Shown: positions 9,601 to 18,081, numbered from the stretch's first letter. The stretch: 64,000 nucleotides of DNA from Hydrocarboniphaga sp. (GCF_028291725.1 NZ_JAQGNT010000063.1:123367-187366), one strand, 5' to 3'. Program-made: numbers and translations. Notes: generated by a model from the letters alone, not told the origin.

Positions 9601-12403
9601 CGCGGTGGCCAGCACCTGGATCGCCGGCGCCGACCAATGGTGGTTCGCTCAGGGTGATTCCGACCGCATGGACCTGATTGCGGACAAACGCGAAGTCGAG
9701 CCTGGCGAGAAGCTCAAGCTGCAGGTGCGCATGCCGTTCCGTCATGCCACCGCGCTCGTGACAATCGAACGCGAAGGCGTGATCGACGCCTTCGTCACCG
9801 AGCTGTCGGGGCGCGAGCCGGTGATCGAGATCGCGATGCTGGACCGCTACGCGCCGAACGTGTTCGTGTCGGTGCTGGCGCTGCGTCCGCGCATCAGTGA
9901 CTTCCGCTCGAAGTTCTACAGCTTTCTGCGCTGGCTGGGCCTGGATCGCTGGCTGAAGCTCGACGGCGGCAATCCGACCGCGATGGTCGATCTGTCCAAG
10001 CCCGCGTACCGGCTCGGCATGACCGCGGTCGATGTCGGCTGGGCCGCGCATCGTCTCGAGGTCACGGTGAAACCGCAGCAGCAGACCTACAAGACGCGGG
10101 GTGTGGCCAAGGTCGATGTGCAGGTCAAGCCAGTCGGCAGCGGCAAGATGCCGGACGCCGCCGAGATCGCATTCTCGGCGGTCGACGAAGCCCTGCTCGA
10201 CCTGCTGCCGAACACCAGCGTGAACCTGCTCGACGCGATGATGCAGCGTCGCGGCATCGAGGTGTTCACCTCGACCGCGCAGATGCAGGTGGTCGGCAAG
10301 CGACATTTCGGCCGCAAGGCGCTCGCGCCCGGCGGTGGCGGTGGCCGCGGCGCGCCGCGCGAAATGCTCGACAGCCTGTTGCTGTGGAAAGGCCGCGTGC
10401 CGCTGGATGCGCAAGGCCGCGCAAGCGTGGAAGTGCCGCTCAACGATGCGCTGACCGCGTTCCGCCTGACCGCGGTCGCCAGCGCCGGCCTGGACCGCTT
10501 CGGCGAAGGCCACGCCAGCATCCGCACGACCCAGGACATCCAGATCCTGTCCGGCCTGCCGCCGCTGGTGCGCGAGAACGACCGCTACGATGCGATCTTC
10601 ACGGTGCGCAATACCACCGCGGAGGCACAGCCGATCATCGTCGATGCCGAAATCCTGGTGCCGGGCCAGGACGCGCCGATCAGGCAGACCCTGGAGTTGA
10701 CGATCCCGGGCAACACCGCGGCACCGGCGCGCTTCAACTTCCAGGTGCCCTACGGTATCGACAAGCTCGCCTGGACCGTGACCGCCGAAAGCAAGGACGG
10801 CACGCAGACGCTCGACGCGCTGAAGATCGCGCAGCAGGTGGCGCCGGCTTATCCGGTGCGCGTGGTCCAGGCGACGCTGCTGCAACTCGATGGGCATTAC
10901 GAGATGCCGATCGCCAAGCCCGCCGATGCGATTGTCGACCGGGGCATTACGCGCGGTGGCGTGCGCGTGAACCTGTCGCCGTCGCTGACCAGCAGCCTGG
11001 ACAGCGTGCGTGCCTGGATGAACGACTACGTCTACAGCTGCGCCGAGCAGATCGCATCCAAGGCGATCGCGCTCGGCGATCGCGCGATGTGGGACGCGCA
11101 GATGTCCGGAATCTCCGCCTACCTGGACAGCGACGGCCTGGTGAAATACTTCCCCGCCGGCTGGCTGGAAGGCAGCGACACGCTGACCGCCTACCTGCTG
11201 CAGATCGCCGACGAAGCCGGCTGGGAAATCCCCGAGAACGAACGGATGCGCATGCTGGCCGGCCTGGAGCATTTCGCCGAAGGCCGGCTGCAGCGCGGCA
11301 TGCGTGTCAACAACGCCAGCGTCACCGAGCGCAAGCTGGCCGCGATCGAGGCGCTGTCGCGCTTCGATCGCGCCAAGCCCGAGTGGCTGAGCACGATCAC
11401 GATCGATCCGAACCTCTGGCATACCTCGGCGCTGATCGACTGGATCGGCATCCTGCAGCGCGTCAAGGGTGTGCCCGAGCATGACCAGCGACTGGCCGAG
11501 GCGAAGACGCTGCTGCGTTCGCGGCTGAACTTCCAGGGCAGCACGATGACGTTCTCGGCCGAACAGGACGATGCGCTGTGGTGGCTGATGATCTCGGCCG
11601 ATGTCAACGCAGTGCGCGCGGTGCTGGCCCTGCTGCCGGAAGCGGACTGGCACGAGGATATGCCGCGACTGGTGCGCGGCGCCGTCGGCCGGCAGCTGCG
11701 CGGCCACTGGAACCTGAGCACCGCCAACGCCTGGGGCACGCTGGCGCTGAACCAGTTCGCGGCTCAGTTCGAGCGCGAAGCCGTGACCGGCACCACCAGC
11801 GCGAAACTCGCCGCCGACACGCAGCAGCACGTTTGGAAAGACCGACAGCCGGCAACGCTGGACCTGGCCTGGCCGGCCGCTACCGGTGTGCTGTCGCTGG
11901 ATCACGGCGGCAGCGGCGCGCCCTGGGTCACGGTGCAGAGCCGCGCCGCGATTCCGCTGCGCGAGCCGTACTCCTCGGGCTATCGCATCACCCGCACGGT
12001 GACGCCGGTCGAGCAGAAAATCCAGGGCCGCTGGACGCTGGGCGACGTCGCGCGAGTGCGGCTCGACATCGACGCGCAGTCGGACATGACCTGGGTGGTG
12101 ATCGACGATCCAATTCCGGGCGGCAGCAGCCTGCTCGGCGGCGGCCTGGGGCGCGATTCGCAACTGCTGTCGCAGGGTGATCGCAAGGACGGCGACGCCT
12201 GGCCGGCCTTCGAGGAACGGCGCTTCGATTTCTACCGCGCCTACTACGCGTTCGTGCCCAAGGGCCGCTTCAGCACCGAATACACGCTGCGCTACAACAA
12301 CGCCGGCCGCTTCGAAATGCCGGCGACGCATGTCGAGGCGATGTACTCGCCGGAGATGCTCGGCGAGCTGCCGAATGCGGCGGTGGAGGTGCTGGCTCCG
12401 TGA
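6659..12403 (+). CDS. yfhM: Bacterial alpha-2-macroglobulin (YfhM-like), thioester type
   Basis: 1914-residue periplasmic protein of the bacterial alpha-2-macroglobulin family, thought to trap proteases that breach the outer membrane. A Sec signal peptide (MRQMPLLLLALCWPALAGAA) is followed by macroglobulin-like domains, including FDRSLFRAGETVSMKHYWRQ and LYVGYFSGGGAAGLPVKL. The thioester motif CAEQ is present at Cys1461 (YVYSCAEQIASKAIAL). The C-terminal receptor-binding-like domain ends near EMLGELPNAAVEVLAP. Unlike E. coli YfhM, there is no acceptable lipobox: the only Cys in the signal region is preceded by Leu (ALC), so it is probably soluble. The Shine-Dalgarno GGGAGGGG lies just before ATG. 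pbpC follows 150 bp downstream, the classic yfhM-pbpC pairing. Confidence 0.95.
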   Translation: MRQMPLLLLALCWPALAGAAQVQSFSPQGTVRDVRQVTARFSEPMVHFGDPQLADPFTVDCAATGHGRWADERNWVYDFEADMAAGQSCHFSLKPDIRSVAGAAVTGKKEFSFATGGPAVRAAMPSEGAQTVDADQVFLLALDAPATKAGIEAHAYCAVANLAERLPLQLVEGQERDAVLAQRRSLSYSYYRVLFKNGGTDYLQMKSDELARRERDIAVLRCSRPLPEDTEFDLVWGKGIATAGGTATTIDQVLKYKTRPAFGASFSCDRVNADAACVPVLAMSLRFSAPVPTQLAMQIRLKGSGDTREPEAADEDSPFVDRVEFKPPFPESSALELQLPSDFHDDAGRRLANAGSFPLKIATDSAPPLLKFSGEFGILEASEGGVLPVTLRDVEDPVGASRIGGASKRIDDEAEVLHWISRVKYAMSGHWDQEAYTQPGIASVFADSSSEHFELTRPAGGKAFEVIGIPLKTPGFYVVELASPRLGAALLGKPAPRFVATTALVTNLAVHFKWGREGSLAFVTTLDTGKPVAAAALKIVDGCDGSPLWSGDTGADGIARIAGLKKPQTYSSCDDNADHPLMVSAKKDGDFSFVMSSWADGISPSDFNLNIGLWDTPTIAHTVFDRSLFRAGETVSMKHYWRQHGKDGIGVPLVRPDKLIIEHNGSEERIELPVSFDDHGIAESQWQIPKTAKLGEYSLRFEGPDDLSADAGSFRVEQYRVPLMRALVQPPEAPAIAVTELPLDLYVGYFSGGGAAGLPVKLRTQLQPRELSFKSYPGFTFDSQPIKPGIEENGDGGLFPDDNADAAADARATPKPSRTLPLSLDANGSAHSTISELPRSERAQTLVAELEYPDANGELASVRTSTPLWPAALVVGVATEGWGSARDQLRFQTVVLDLKGQPLKNRAVTVALYQLKTHSYRKRLVGGFYAYSHSSETIKLDENCSGRTDANGLLFCKLDPGVSGQVLIEAVARDDAKRAARAVASTWIAGADQWWFAQGDSDRMDLIADKREVEPGEKLKLQVRMPFRHATALVTIEREGVIDAFVTELSGREPVIEIAMLDRYAPNVFVSVLALRPRISDFRSKFYSFLRWLGLDRWLKLDGGNPTAMVDLSKPAYRLGMTAVDVGWAAHRLEVTVKPQQQTYKTRGVAKVDVQVKPVGSGKMPDAAEIAFSAVDEALLDLLPNTSVNLLDAMMQRRGIEVFTSTAQMQVVGKRHFGRKALAPGGGGGRGAPREMLDSLLLWKGRVPLDAQGRASVEVPLNDALTAFRLTAVASAGLDRFGEGHASIRTTQDIQILSGLPPLVRENDRYDAIFTVRNTTAEAQPIIVDAEILVPGQDAPIRQTLELTIPGNTAAPARFNFQVPYGIDKLAWTVTAESKDGTQTLDALKIAQQVAPAYPVRVVQATLLQLDGHYEMPIAKPADAIVDRGITRGGVRVNLSPSLTSSLDSVRAWMNDYVYSCAEQIASKAIALGDRAMWDAQMSGISAYLDSDGLVKYFPAGWLEGSDTLTAYLLQIADEAGWEIPENERMRMLAGLEHFAEGRLQRGMRVNNASVTERKLAAIEALSRFDRAKPEWLSTITIDPNLWHTSALIDWIGILQRVKGVPEHDQRLAEAKTLLRSRLNFQGSTMTFSAEQDDALWWLMISADVNAVRAVLALLPEADWHEDMPRLVRGAVGRQLRGHWNLSTANAWGTLALNQFAAQFEREAVTGTTSAKLAADTQQHVWKDRQPATLDLAWPAATGVLSLDHGGSGAPWVTVQSRAAIPLREPYSSGYRITRTVTPVEQKIQGRWTLGDVARVRLDIDAQSDMTWVVIDDPIPGGSSLLGGGLGRDSQLLSQGDRKDGDAWPAFEERRFDFYRAYYAFVPKGRFSTEYTLRYNNAGRFEMPATHVEAMYSPEMLGELPNAAVEVLAP

Positions 12404-12424
12404 CGATCACCACCGCTTGCTGTT

Positions 12425-12531
12425 CTCCCTCCCCCGCCTGCGGGGGAGGGCCGGGGTGGGGGCGAGTCGTCGCAGAGTGGCTCTGTCGTCGCGCCCCCAT
12501 CCCGGCCTTCCCCCGCAGGCGGGGGAAGGAG
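12425..12531. repeat. GC-rich inverted repeat pair, family C copy 1
   Basis: Two inverted modules, each with a CCCCCGC(N2)GCGGGGG hairpin and an outer GGTGGGGGCGAG arm, arranged head to head over 107 bp between yfhM and pbpC. Matching pairs are at 46271-46376 and 58850-58954, and a single module sits inside gcvPB (48685-48722). Confidence 0.9.
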
Positions 12532-12553
12532 ACCCGCTCGAGCGAACGCTGAG

Positions 12554-14698
12554 ATGCAGCGCCGAATATCCACACGCTCGATTGCTGTTGTGCTGGTCAC
12601 CACGACCGCACTGATCGCGGCGGCCTGGCTGAACGAGGTCACGCACATCAGGCCGCCGCCCTCGCCGGCTGAGGTTCGCGCGAGCTATCGATCGTCCGAG
12701 GCGCAGCTGCTCGACCGGCATGGCGAAGTCGTGCAGACCCTGCGCCTGGATCTCGGCGGCCGGCGCCTGCAATGGACCTCGCTGGACCGGATTTCGCCGG
12801 CGCTGATCGATGCGGTGATCTCGGCCGAAGATCATCGCTTTCGCGCGCATGGCGGCGTCGATCTGCCTGCGGTGGTCGGCGCGATCCGCGATCGTCTGCG
12901 CGGCCAGGCACGGCGCGGCGCCAGCACGATCACGATGCAGCTCGCGGCGCAGCTCGATCCGGCGCTGAGCAGCCGGCGAGCGCGGCGCAGCCTGCTGCAG
13001 AAGTTGCGGCAGATGCGTGCGGCCCGCATGATCGAAAGCAGCTGGAGCAAGGACCAGATTCTCGAGGCCTATCTGAACCTCGTCAGCTTCCGCGGCGAGA
13101 GCCAGGGTGTCGCAGCGGCGGCCGCGGCGCTGTTCGGCAAGCACCCCGATGGCCTGACGAACGCGGAAGCCTGGACGCTCGCCGCGCTGCTGCCCGCGCC
13201 CGGCGCAGCGGCTGCCGTCGTCGCAAAACGCAGCTGCGCTCTGGCGGATCTCGCCGGCGACGAATGCGATGCACAGCAACGCGTCGCGCTCGACGCGTTG
13301 TCGCGACCCGCCGCGTCAACGCCCACCGACGAGCTCGCGCCGCATCTGGCGCGACGCCTGCTGCGCAAGCCCGGTGAAAGCCTGATCTCGACACTGGACG
13401 CGCGTACGCAGCGCATCGCACTGCATGCCTTGCGCGCGCAACTCGCGAGCCTGTCCGGCGAGCGCGTGCGCGACGGCGCCGCGGTGGTCGTCGACAACGC
13501 CAGCGGTGAGGTGCTCGCCTATGTCGGCTCGGCCGGCCCGGCCAGCCGCGCGGCACAGGTCGATGGGGCACGCGCACTGCGCCAGGCCGGCTCGACCTTG
13601 AAACCTTTCCTGTATTCGCTCGCGATCGAGCACCGCTGGCTGACCGCGGCCTCGCTGCTCGACGACGCGCCGGTGGCTCTCGAAGCCGGGCCCGGCCTGT
13701 ATCTGCCGCAGAACTACGAACACGACTTCAAGGGCCTAGTCAGCGTGCGCACCGCGCTGGCCGGCTCGCTGAATATCCCAGCGGTCCGCACGCTGCTGCT
13801 GACCGGCGTCGATCGCTTCCGCGAGCGCCTGCACGATCTCGGCTACATCAGCGGGCTGACCGAATCCGGCGATTACTACGGCTATTCGCTGGCGCTGGGC
13901 TCGGCCGAAGTGAGCCTGCTGGAGCAGGTCAATGCCTACCGCACGCTGGCCAACGGCGGGCGCTGGTCAGCGCTGCGGCTGCAGCCTGACGCCGCAGCGC
14001 CGGTGATGCGCGGAGTGGTATCACCGCAGGCCGCGTGGATCGTCGAAGACATCCTCGCCGACCGCGGCGCGCGCTCGGTGACCTTCGATCTGGAGGGGCC
14101 GCTGTCGACGCCTTACCGCGCCTCGGTGAAGACCGGGACCAGCAAGAACCTGCGCGACAACTGGTGCATCGGCAGCACCGCGCGTTACACCGTCGGCGTC
14201 TGGGTCGGCAATTTTGAAGGCGATGCGATGCGCACCGTGTCCGGCATCACCGGCGCGGCACCGGCCTGGCGCGACATCTTCGACGAACTCGAGCGCGGCG
14301 ATGCGCCGGTGACCGCAGCGCCGCCCGGATTGGTGCATCAGCCGGTCCGCTATGCAGACAGCATCGAGCCGCCGCGCGACGAGTGGTTTATCCAGGGCAC
14401 CCAGGCCGCGCTGATTGCGCCCGCGGCGCGGACCGCCGAACGCGCTCGGCTGGTATCGCCGGCCAAGGGCAGCCTGATCGCGCTCGACCCGGATATCCCG
14501 CTCGATCGCCAGCATCTCAGCCTGCGTGCCGAGCCCGCCGCCGCCGGCCTGCGACTGTTGATGGACGGCCATGCGATCGGCAGCGCCGAGCAACCGCGCT
14601 TGTGGACGCCGCTGCCCGGAGCCCACCGGCTGGAACTGCTCGATGCCGCTGGCCGCAGCCTGGACAGCGTCGAATTCAGCGTCAGGGCGCCGCGATAG
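12554..14698 (+). CDS. pbpC: Penicillin-binding protein 1C
   Basis: 714-residue bifunctional peptidoglycan synthase. An N-terminal membrane anchor (about 8-26) is followed by a GT51 glycosyltransferase domain with EDHRF and the GASTITMQL motif, then a transpeptidase domain with the nucleophile motif STLK (GSTLKPF), SLN and KTGTS. A C-terminal BiPBP_C-like domain covers about residues 615-714 (RLVSPAKGSLIALDPDIP, DGHAIGSAEQPRLWTPLPG). Domain order and length match PBP1C. Its position after the macroglobulin gene supports a shared envelope-defence and wall-repair role, as proposed for the yfhM-pbpC pair in other bacteria. The Shine-Dalgarno is weak, and the 150-bp gap before it is mostly a GC-rich repeat pair. 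Confidence 0.95.
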   Translation: MQRRISTRSIAVVLVTTTALIAAAWLNEVTHIRPPPSPAEVRASYRSSEAQLLDRHGEVVQTLRLDLGGRRLQWTSLDRISPALIDAVISAEDHRFRAHGGVDLPAVVGAIRDRLRGQARRGASTITMQLAAQLDPALSSRRARRSLLQKLRQMRAARMIESSWSKDQILEAYLNLVSFRGESQGVAAAAAALFGKHPDGLTNAEAWTLAALLPAPGAAAAVVAKRSCALADLAGDECDAQQRVALDALSRPAASTPTDELAPHLARRLLRKPGESLISTLDARTQRIALHALRAQLASLSGERVRDGAAVVVDNASGEVLAYVGSAGPASRAAQVDGARALRQAGSTLKPFLYSLAIEHRWLTAASLLDDAPVALEAGPGLYLPQNYEHDFKGLVSVRTALAGSLNIPAVRTLLLTGVDRFRERLHDLGYISGLTESGDYYGYSLALGSAEVSLLEQVNAYRTLANGGRWSALRLQPDAAAPVMRGVVSPQAAWIVEDILADRGARSVTFDLEGPLSTPYRASVKTGTSKNLRDNWCIGSTARYTVGVWVGNFEGDAMRTVSGITGAAPAWRDIFDELERGDAPVTAAPPGLVHQPVRYADSIEPPRDEWFIQGTQAALIAPAARTAERARLVSPAKGSLIALDPDIPLDRQHLSLRAEPAAAGLRLLMDGHAIGSAEQPRLWTPLPGAHRLELLDAAGRSLDSVEFSVRAPR

Positions 14699-14769
14699 AC
14701 AGGCGCGCCCATTTTGTGTAACTAAAGAAGGGGACTGGTTACATTCTGAGGCATTCCGGCAAAGATCTT

Positions 14770-14807
14770 GCCGCTCAAAGCGGCCGTCGCAGGCACTCGG
14801 GGCCTGC
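14770..14807 (+). other. Two stem-loops in the leader of the subtilase gene
   Basis: Within the 160-bp pbpC-subtilase gap, GCCGCT-caa-AGCGGC (14770-14784) and GCAGGC-actcggg-GCCTGC (14789-14807) form two consecutive perfect hairpins 50-90 nt before the ATG. There is no T-run after either, so they are unlikely to be simple terminators. They may stabilise the mRNA leader or attenuate. Confidence 0.4.
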
Positions 14808-14858
14808 GTCCAGGATTCTTTGGGAATTAACTTTTAAGGTTTTTAGGGGAGATATTTC

Positions 14859-16370
14859 ATGAAGCGTCAAATCGTTGCGGCCAGCTTGATGCTGGCCATA
14901 AGTGTGTCTGCGTTCGCTGCCAGTCAGCAGGAACGCGTTTTTGTGCAGTTCGCACCGGGCAAGGCGCAGGCCCTGCGCGAGCAGGTCGGCCGCGAAGGCG
15001 GCGTGATCCACTATCAGTTCGACGACCTGTCGACCCTGGTGGTCACCCTGCCGGAAGCTGCTGTGGCACGTCTGCAGAAGAACCGCGATGTCGTGCTGGT
15101 TGAAGAAGACGTCAAGCGCTACCCGATGGGCCAGACGACGCCCTGGGGTGTCAAACAGGTCCAGGCCAAACAAGTCTGGGACGCCAACAACGACGGCGTC
15201 GTCGACGCCGGTGCACCCACGGGCGCCGGCCGTACGCTGTGCATCATCGACTCCGGCATCGACCTGAATCATCCCGACCTGCAGGGTCTGTCGATTATCG
15301 GCGGCTATCCGTCCAACTACGGCACCGACAACTGTAGCCACGGCACTCATGTCGCCGGCACCATTGCCGGCGTAAACAACGACATCGGAGTGATCGGCGT
15401 GTCACCCGGCGCAGTCAGCCTGTACTTCGTCAAGGTGTTCGGCACCGACGACTCGATGTCCTGCGACTGGAGCTACGCATCGACCCTGGTCGACGCCGGC
15501 AAGCAGTGCCTTGCCAACGGCGCGTCAGTGATCAGCATGAGCCTGGGCGGCGGTCGCAAGAGCAAGACCGAAAAGAAGTTCTTCGACAACGCCGCGGCCA
15601 GGGGTGTACTGCCCGTCGCAGCAGCCGGCAACGACGGCACCACCGGCTACAGCTATCCGGCCAGCTACCCCTCGGTGATGTCGGTGGGCGCGATCGACAG
15701 CAACCTCGTGATCGCCTCGTTCTCGCAGCAGAACGACCAGGTCGACGTGGTTGCGCCCGGTGTCGACGTGTACAGCACCGTGTCGCACAAATATCAGGGC
15801 TCTCTCTCGGTCGACGGCGTGTCGTATTCGGCGATCTCGCTGGACAATTCGGCCCTGGGCAGCGTCAGCGGCGCCATGGTCGATGGCGGTCTGTGCTCGA
15901 CCAGCGGTGCCTGGGCCGGCATGGTCGTGCTGTGCCAGCGAGGCGACATCACTTTCGCCGAAAAGGTTACGGCGGCTCAGAACGGTGGCGCAGTGGGCGT
16001 GATCATCTACAACAACGTCAGCGGCGGCTTCGCCGGCACCATGGGTGATACCCCTTCGACGATTCCGGCCGTGACCATCAGCATGGAAGATGGCGCGATT
16101 CTTCTGCCGATGGTCGGCACCGTCGCCAAGGTCAAGGTCAAAATCGTGTATGACACCTACGACTACTACAGCGGCACTTCGATGGCGACTCCGCACGTTT
16201 CGGCCGCTGCGGCGGTATTGCTGAGCAGCAACCCGGCGCTGACTGGCGCCGACGTGCGCTCGGCACTGGAATCAACCGCCAAGGATCTGGGTGACCCGGG
16301 CCTCGACAACGCCTATGGCTACGGCCTGATCCAGATGAAGAAGGCGCTGGATCAACTGAACGGGCAGTAA
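14859..16370 (+). CDS. Secreted subtilisin-like serine protease (S8) with inserted PA domain
   Basis: 503 residues. A Sec signal peptide (cleavage near SAFA-AS) is followed by an I9-type propeptide (about 24-88) and an S8 catalytic domain with Asp131 (IIDSGIDLNHPDL), His161 (CSHGTHVAGTIAG), an oxyanion-region AAAGNDG and Ser441 (SGTSMATPH). A protease-associated domain is inserted at about residues 310-430 between the Asn-containing strand and the nucleophile Ser, ending in TIPAVTISMEDGAILLPMVG. This architecture is typical of secreted S8A proteases that degrade external protein. A strong AGGGGAGA Shine-Dalgarno precedes the ATG, and a strong intrinsic terminator follows at 16420-16452, so the gene is probably monocistronic. 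Confidence 0.95.
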   Translation: MKRQIVAASLMLAISVSAFAASQQERVFVQFAPGKAQALREQVGREGGVIHYQFDDLSTLVVTLPEAAVARLQKNRDVVLVEEDVKRYPMGQTTPWGVKQVQAKQVWDANNDGVVDAGAPTGAGRTLCIIDSGIDLNHPDLQGLSIIGGYPSNYGTDNCSHGTHVAGTIAGVNNDIGVIGVSPGAVSLYFVKVFGTDDSMSCDWSYASTLVDAGKQCLANGASVISMSLGGGRKSKTEKKFFDNAAARGVLPVAAAGNDGTTGYSYPASYPSVMSVGAIDSNLVIASFSQQNDQVDVVAPGVDVYSTVSHKYQGSLSVDGVSYSAISLDNSALGSVSGAMVDGGLCSTSGAWAGMVVLCQRGDITFAEKVTAAQNGGAVGVIIYNNVSGGFAGTMGDTPSTIPAVTISMEDGAILLPMVGTVAKVKVKIVYDTYDYYSGTSMATPHVSAAAAVLLSSNPALTGADVRSALESTAKDLGDPGLDNAYGYGLIQMKKALDQLNGQ

Positions 16371-16419
16371 GCCCCGCCAGAGCGCCACGGCCGACCGGTT
16401 TCAGCCGGAGGCCACCCAA

Positions 16420-16452
16420 CCGTCGCGGAGCGATCCGCGGCGGTTTTTTTTA
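16420..16452 (+). terminator. Rho-independent terminator after the subtilase gene
   Basis: Stem CCGTCGCGG / CCGCGGCGG (nine pairs with one G-U) around loop AGCGAT, followed directly by eight T residues. It lies 50 bp downstream of the subtilase stop. Confidence 0.9.
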
Positions 16453-16510
16453 TTGAGCGCTACCCGAACCGTGGGGTCGAATCAGTTGCCCAGGATTTGG
16501 AATCTCAAGC

Positions 16511-16542
16511 TTGATTTGTACTTTAACGGACATATACTGTCC
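16511..16542 (+). promoter_or_regulatory. Promoter and operator of the Xre/RES toxin-antitoxin operon (likely leaderless)
   Basis: TTGATT (16511-16516), a 16-nt spacer and TATACT (16533-16538) form a good sigma-70 promoter. The -10 lies inside the perfect palindrome GGACA-tatac-TGTCC (16528-16542), a likely autoregulatory operator. The ATG at 16545 is 7 nt after the -10, about where transcription would start, so the mRNA should have little or no leader. Confidence 0.65.
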
Positions 16543-16544
16543 AC

Positions 16545-16994
16545 ATGAAAACGTATAGCCCCAGCATTCTCAGCGATGACGAGCGCCTCGGCGTGCAGGA
16601 AGCCCTGCCCGCCGGCCGAGTCACATATAGCAAGGACGAGCGCTCGCGCCTGGCCAAAATGATCACCCGGCTGTTTGAGCACTGGAGCGTCGATACCAGC
16701 GCGCAGGCCGAGTTGCTGGGCCTGTCCGGCGGCAGCCGGACCGCGGTCAGCCGCTATCGCCGGGGTACGCCGCTGCCGGAAAGCCGCGACCTGATCGACC
16801 GCGTCGGCAACCTGTTCGGCATCCACAAGAGCCTTCGCCTGCTCTATCCGCACAATCCCGAGCTGGTCTATCGCTGGCCAACACTGCGCAACAGCACGCT
16901 GGACCACTACACGCCGGTGGAAATCATGGTCGAGCAGGGCCTGCCGGGTATCGTCGCGATCCGCGGCTATCTCGATCACCTGCGCGGCCTGTAA
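16545..16994 (+). CDS. Xre/MbcA/ParS-type antitoxin (DUF2384)
   Basis: 149 residues. The N-terminal half has a helix-turn-helix-like region (QAELLGLSGGSRTAVSRYRRG, about 55-76). The C-terminal half matches the MbcA/ParS/Xre toxin-binding domain (LIDRVGNLFGIHKSLRLLYP, GLPGIVAIRGYLDHLRGL). Such antitoxins neutralise RES-domain toxins and repress their own operon. The RES toxin gene follows 11 bp downstream. The promoter sits in a palindrome directly before the ATG, consistent with autorepression. No Shine-Dalgarno is present upstream of the ATG. Confidence 0.88.
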   Translation: MKTYSPSILSDDERLGVQEALPAGRVTYSKDERSRLAKMITRLFEHWSVDTSAQAELLGLSGGSRTAVSRYRRGTPLPESRDLIDRVGNLFGIHKSLRLLYPHNPELVYRWPTLRNSTLDHYTPVEIMVEQGLPGIVAIRGYLDHLRGL

Positions 16995-17005
16995 CGGCCG
17001 CAGCG

Positions 17006-17701
17006 ATGGCGCTGTTCGATCAGGCGATTCACTACGAGGGCGATCTCTACCGCAACGTCGTCAGCCTGCGCGTGTCGCAGAACCTGGCCGACGACCTGAG
17101 CAGCGATCCGGACGACGCCGATCTGTTCGTGCGTGCGGAACTCGCGTCCAAGCCACGGCTGCCGGTGCCGGCGATCAACCGCCCCTTCGAAACTGGCTAC
17201 GGCCAGGCCGTGCTGTATCCGTTCGTGCAGGCGCACTGGTTTGCCACACGCTTTTCCGACGGCAGCTACCCCGCCTGGTACGGATCGCTGGAACTCGAAA
17301 CCACGGTCCACGAAACCGCCTATCACTTCCGTCGGCGCCTGATCGAGGAAGTCGGGCTAAGCCATCACGAGCGGCCGATTGTCGGTGAACGCCGCGTCTA
17401 CCGAGTCGCGGCCGATGCGCTGATGATCGACCTGCGCGGCAAGCTCGGCGAGGAGCCTGGGCTGACCGATCCGCAGTCCTACGTGGTCTGCCAGCGCGTC
17501 GGCCGCGAACTGCAGCAGCGCCGTCATCCGGGCGCGCTGACACGATCGGCGCGCTGCGCCGGCGACAATGCCGTACTGTTCGACCAGCACTACTTGTCGA
17601 ACGTGCGCGATCATTGCTACCTGACTTACCGCTACCAGCCGGCCGACGGCATGGTCGAAGTCGAACGCACGCCCGGGCAAACCTGGCTGCGCCTGAATTA
17701 G
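17006..17701 (+). CDS. RES-domain toxin (NAD+-depleting type II toxin)
   Basis: 231 residues. The RES domain is recognisable from LYRNVVS, the block TRFSDGSYPAWYGSLELETT followed by VHETAYH (Arg, Ser and Glu of the family), and YLSNVRDHCYLTYRYQPADG near the C-terminus. Characterised RES toxins degrade NAD+ by phosphorolysis or hydrolysis and cause growth arrest. This one is somewhat longer than typical members (about 150-200 residues), with the extra length mainly N-terminal. It is encoded immediately after its antitoxin. I infer toxicity from family membership and operon structure. Confidence 0.87.
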   Translation: MALFDQAIHYEGDLYRNVVSLRVSQNLADDLSSDPDDADLFVRAELASKPRLPVPAINRPFETGYGQAVLYPFVQAHWFATRFSDGSYPAWYGSLELETTVHETAYHFRRRLIEEVGLSHHERPIVGERRVYRVAADALMIDLRGKLGEEPGLTDPQSYVVCQRVGRELQQRRHPGALTRSARCAGDNAVLFDQHYLSNVRDHCYLTYRYQPADGMVEVERTPGQTWLRLN

Positions 17702-17715
17702 TCACAGAACCGACC

Positions 17716-18081
17716 ATGCCGATCAACAAGACCATAGACCACGCCAAACTCGACCGGATCGTCGCCGACGCGCGCCGTGCCTCGGAGCAGCGCAACCTCG
17801 GCTACCGCGAGCGGGCGCTGAAGATGTATCCCTGGATCTGCGGCCGCTGCGCGCGGGAATTCACTCGCGCCAACCTGCAGGAACTGACGGTGCATCACCG
17901 CAACCACAATCACGATTTCAACCCGGAAGACGGCAGCAACTGGGAGCTGCTGTGCGTGTACTGCCACGACAACGAGCACTCGCGCTACACGGATTTCAGC
18001 GGCGATACCTCGGCACCGGATCGCAAGCCGGCGGCGACCGGCAATCCCTTCGCCGATCTGAAATCGCTGATGAAGAAGTAG
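17716..18081 (+). CDS. yajD: YajD-like HNH nuclease
   Basis: 121 residues, closely following the E. coli YajD pattern: GYRERALKMYPWICGRCARE (a CxxC zinc pair), FTRANLQELTVHHRNHNHDF with the HNH His residues, NPEDGSNWELLCVYCHDNEH with the second CxxC, and the C-terminal NPFADLKSLMKK. The HNH fold coordinates a metal for endonuclease activity, but the cellular substrate is unknown. The start at 17716 gives the family-length protein; a longer upstream frame would overlap the RES toxin gene. The gene ends with TAG, and this GTAG is the first of three spaced exactly 7 bp apart leading into a REP pair. Confidence 0.92.
   Translation: MPINKTIDHAKLDRIVADARRASEQRNLGYRERALKMYPWICGRCAREFTRANLQELTVHHRNHNHDFNPEDGSNWELLCVYCHDNEHSRYTDFSGDTSAPDRKPAATGNPFADLKSLMKK

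Noticed and set aside
8369..12331. 1320-codon open frame on the minus strand opposite yfhM
   Set aside because: It is an antisense shadow in high-GC DNA. The translation is rich in Arg, His, Gln and Ala without domains, while the plus strand is a clear macroglobulin.
14770..14807. Terminator for pbpC
   Set aside because: The stems are strong but no T-run follows either, so I list them as leader hairpins only.
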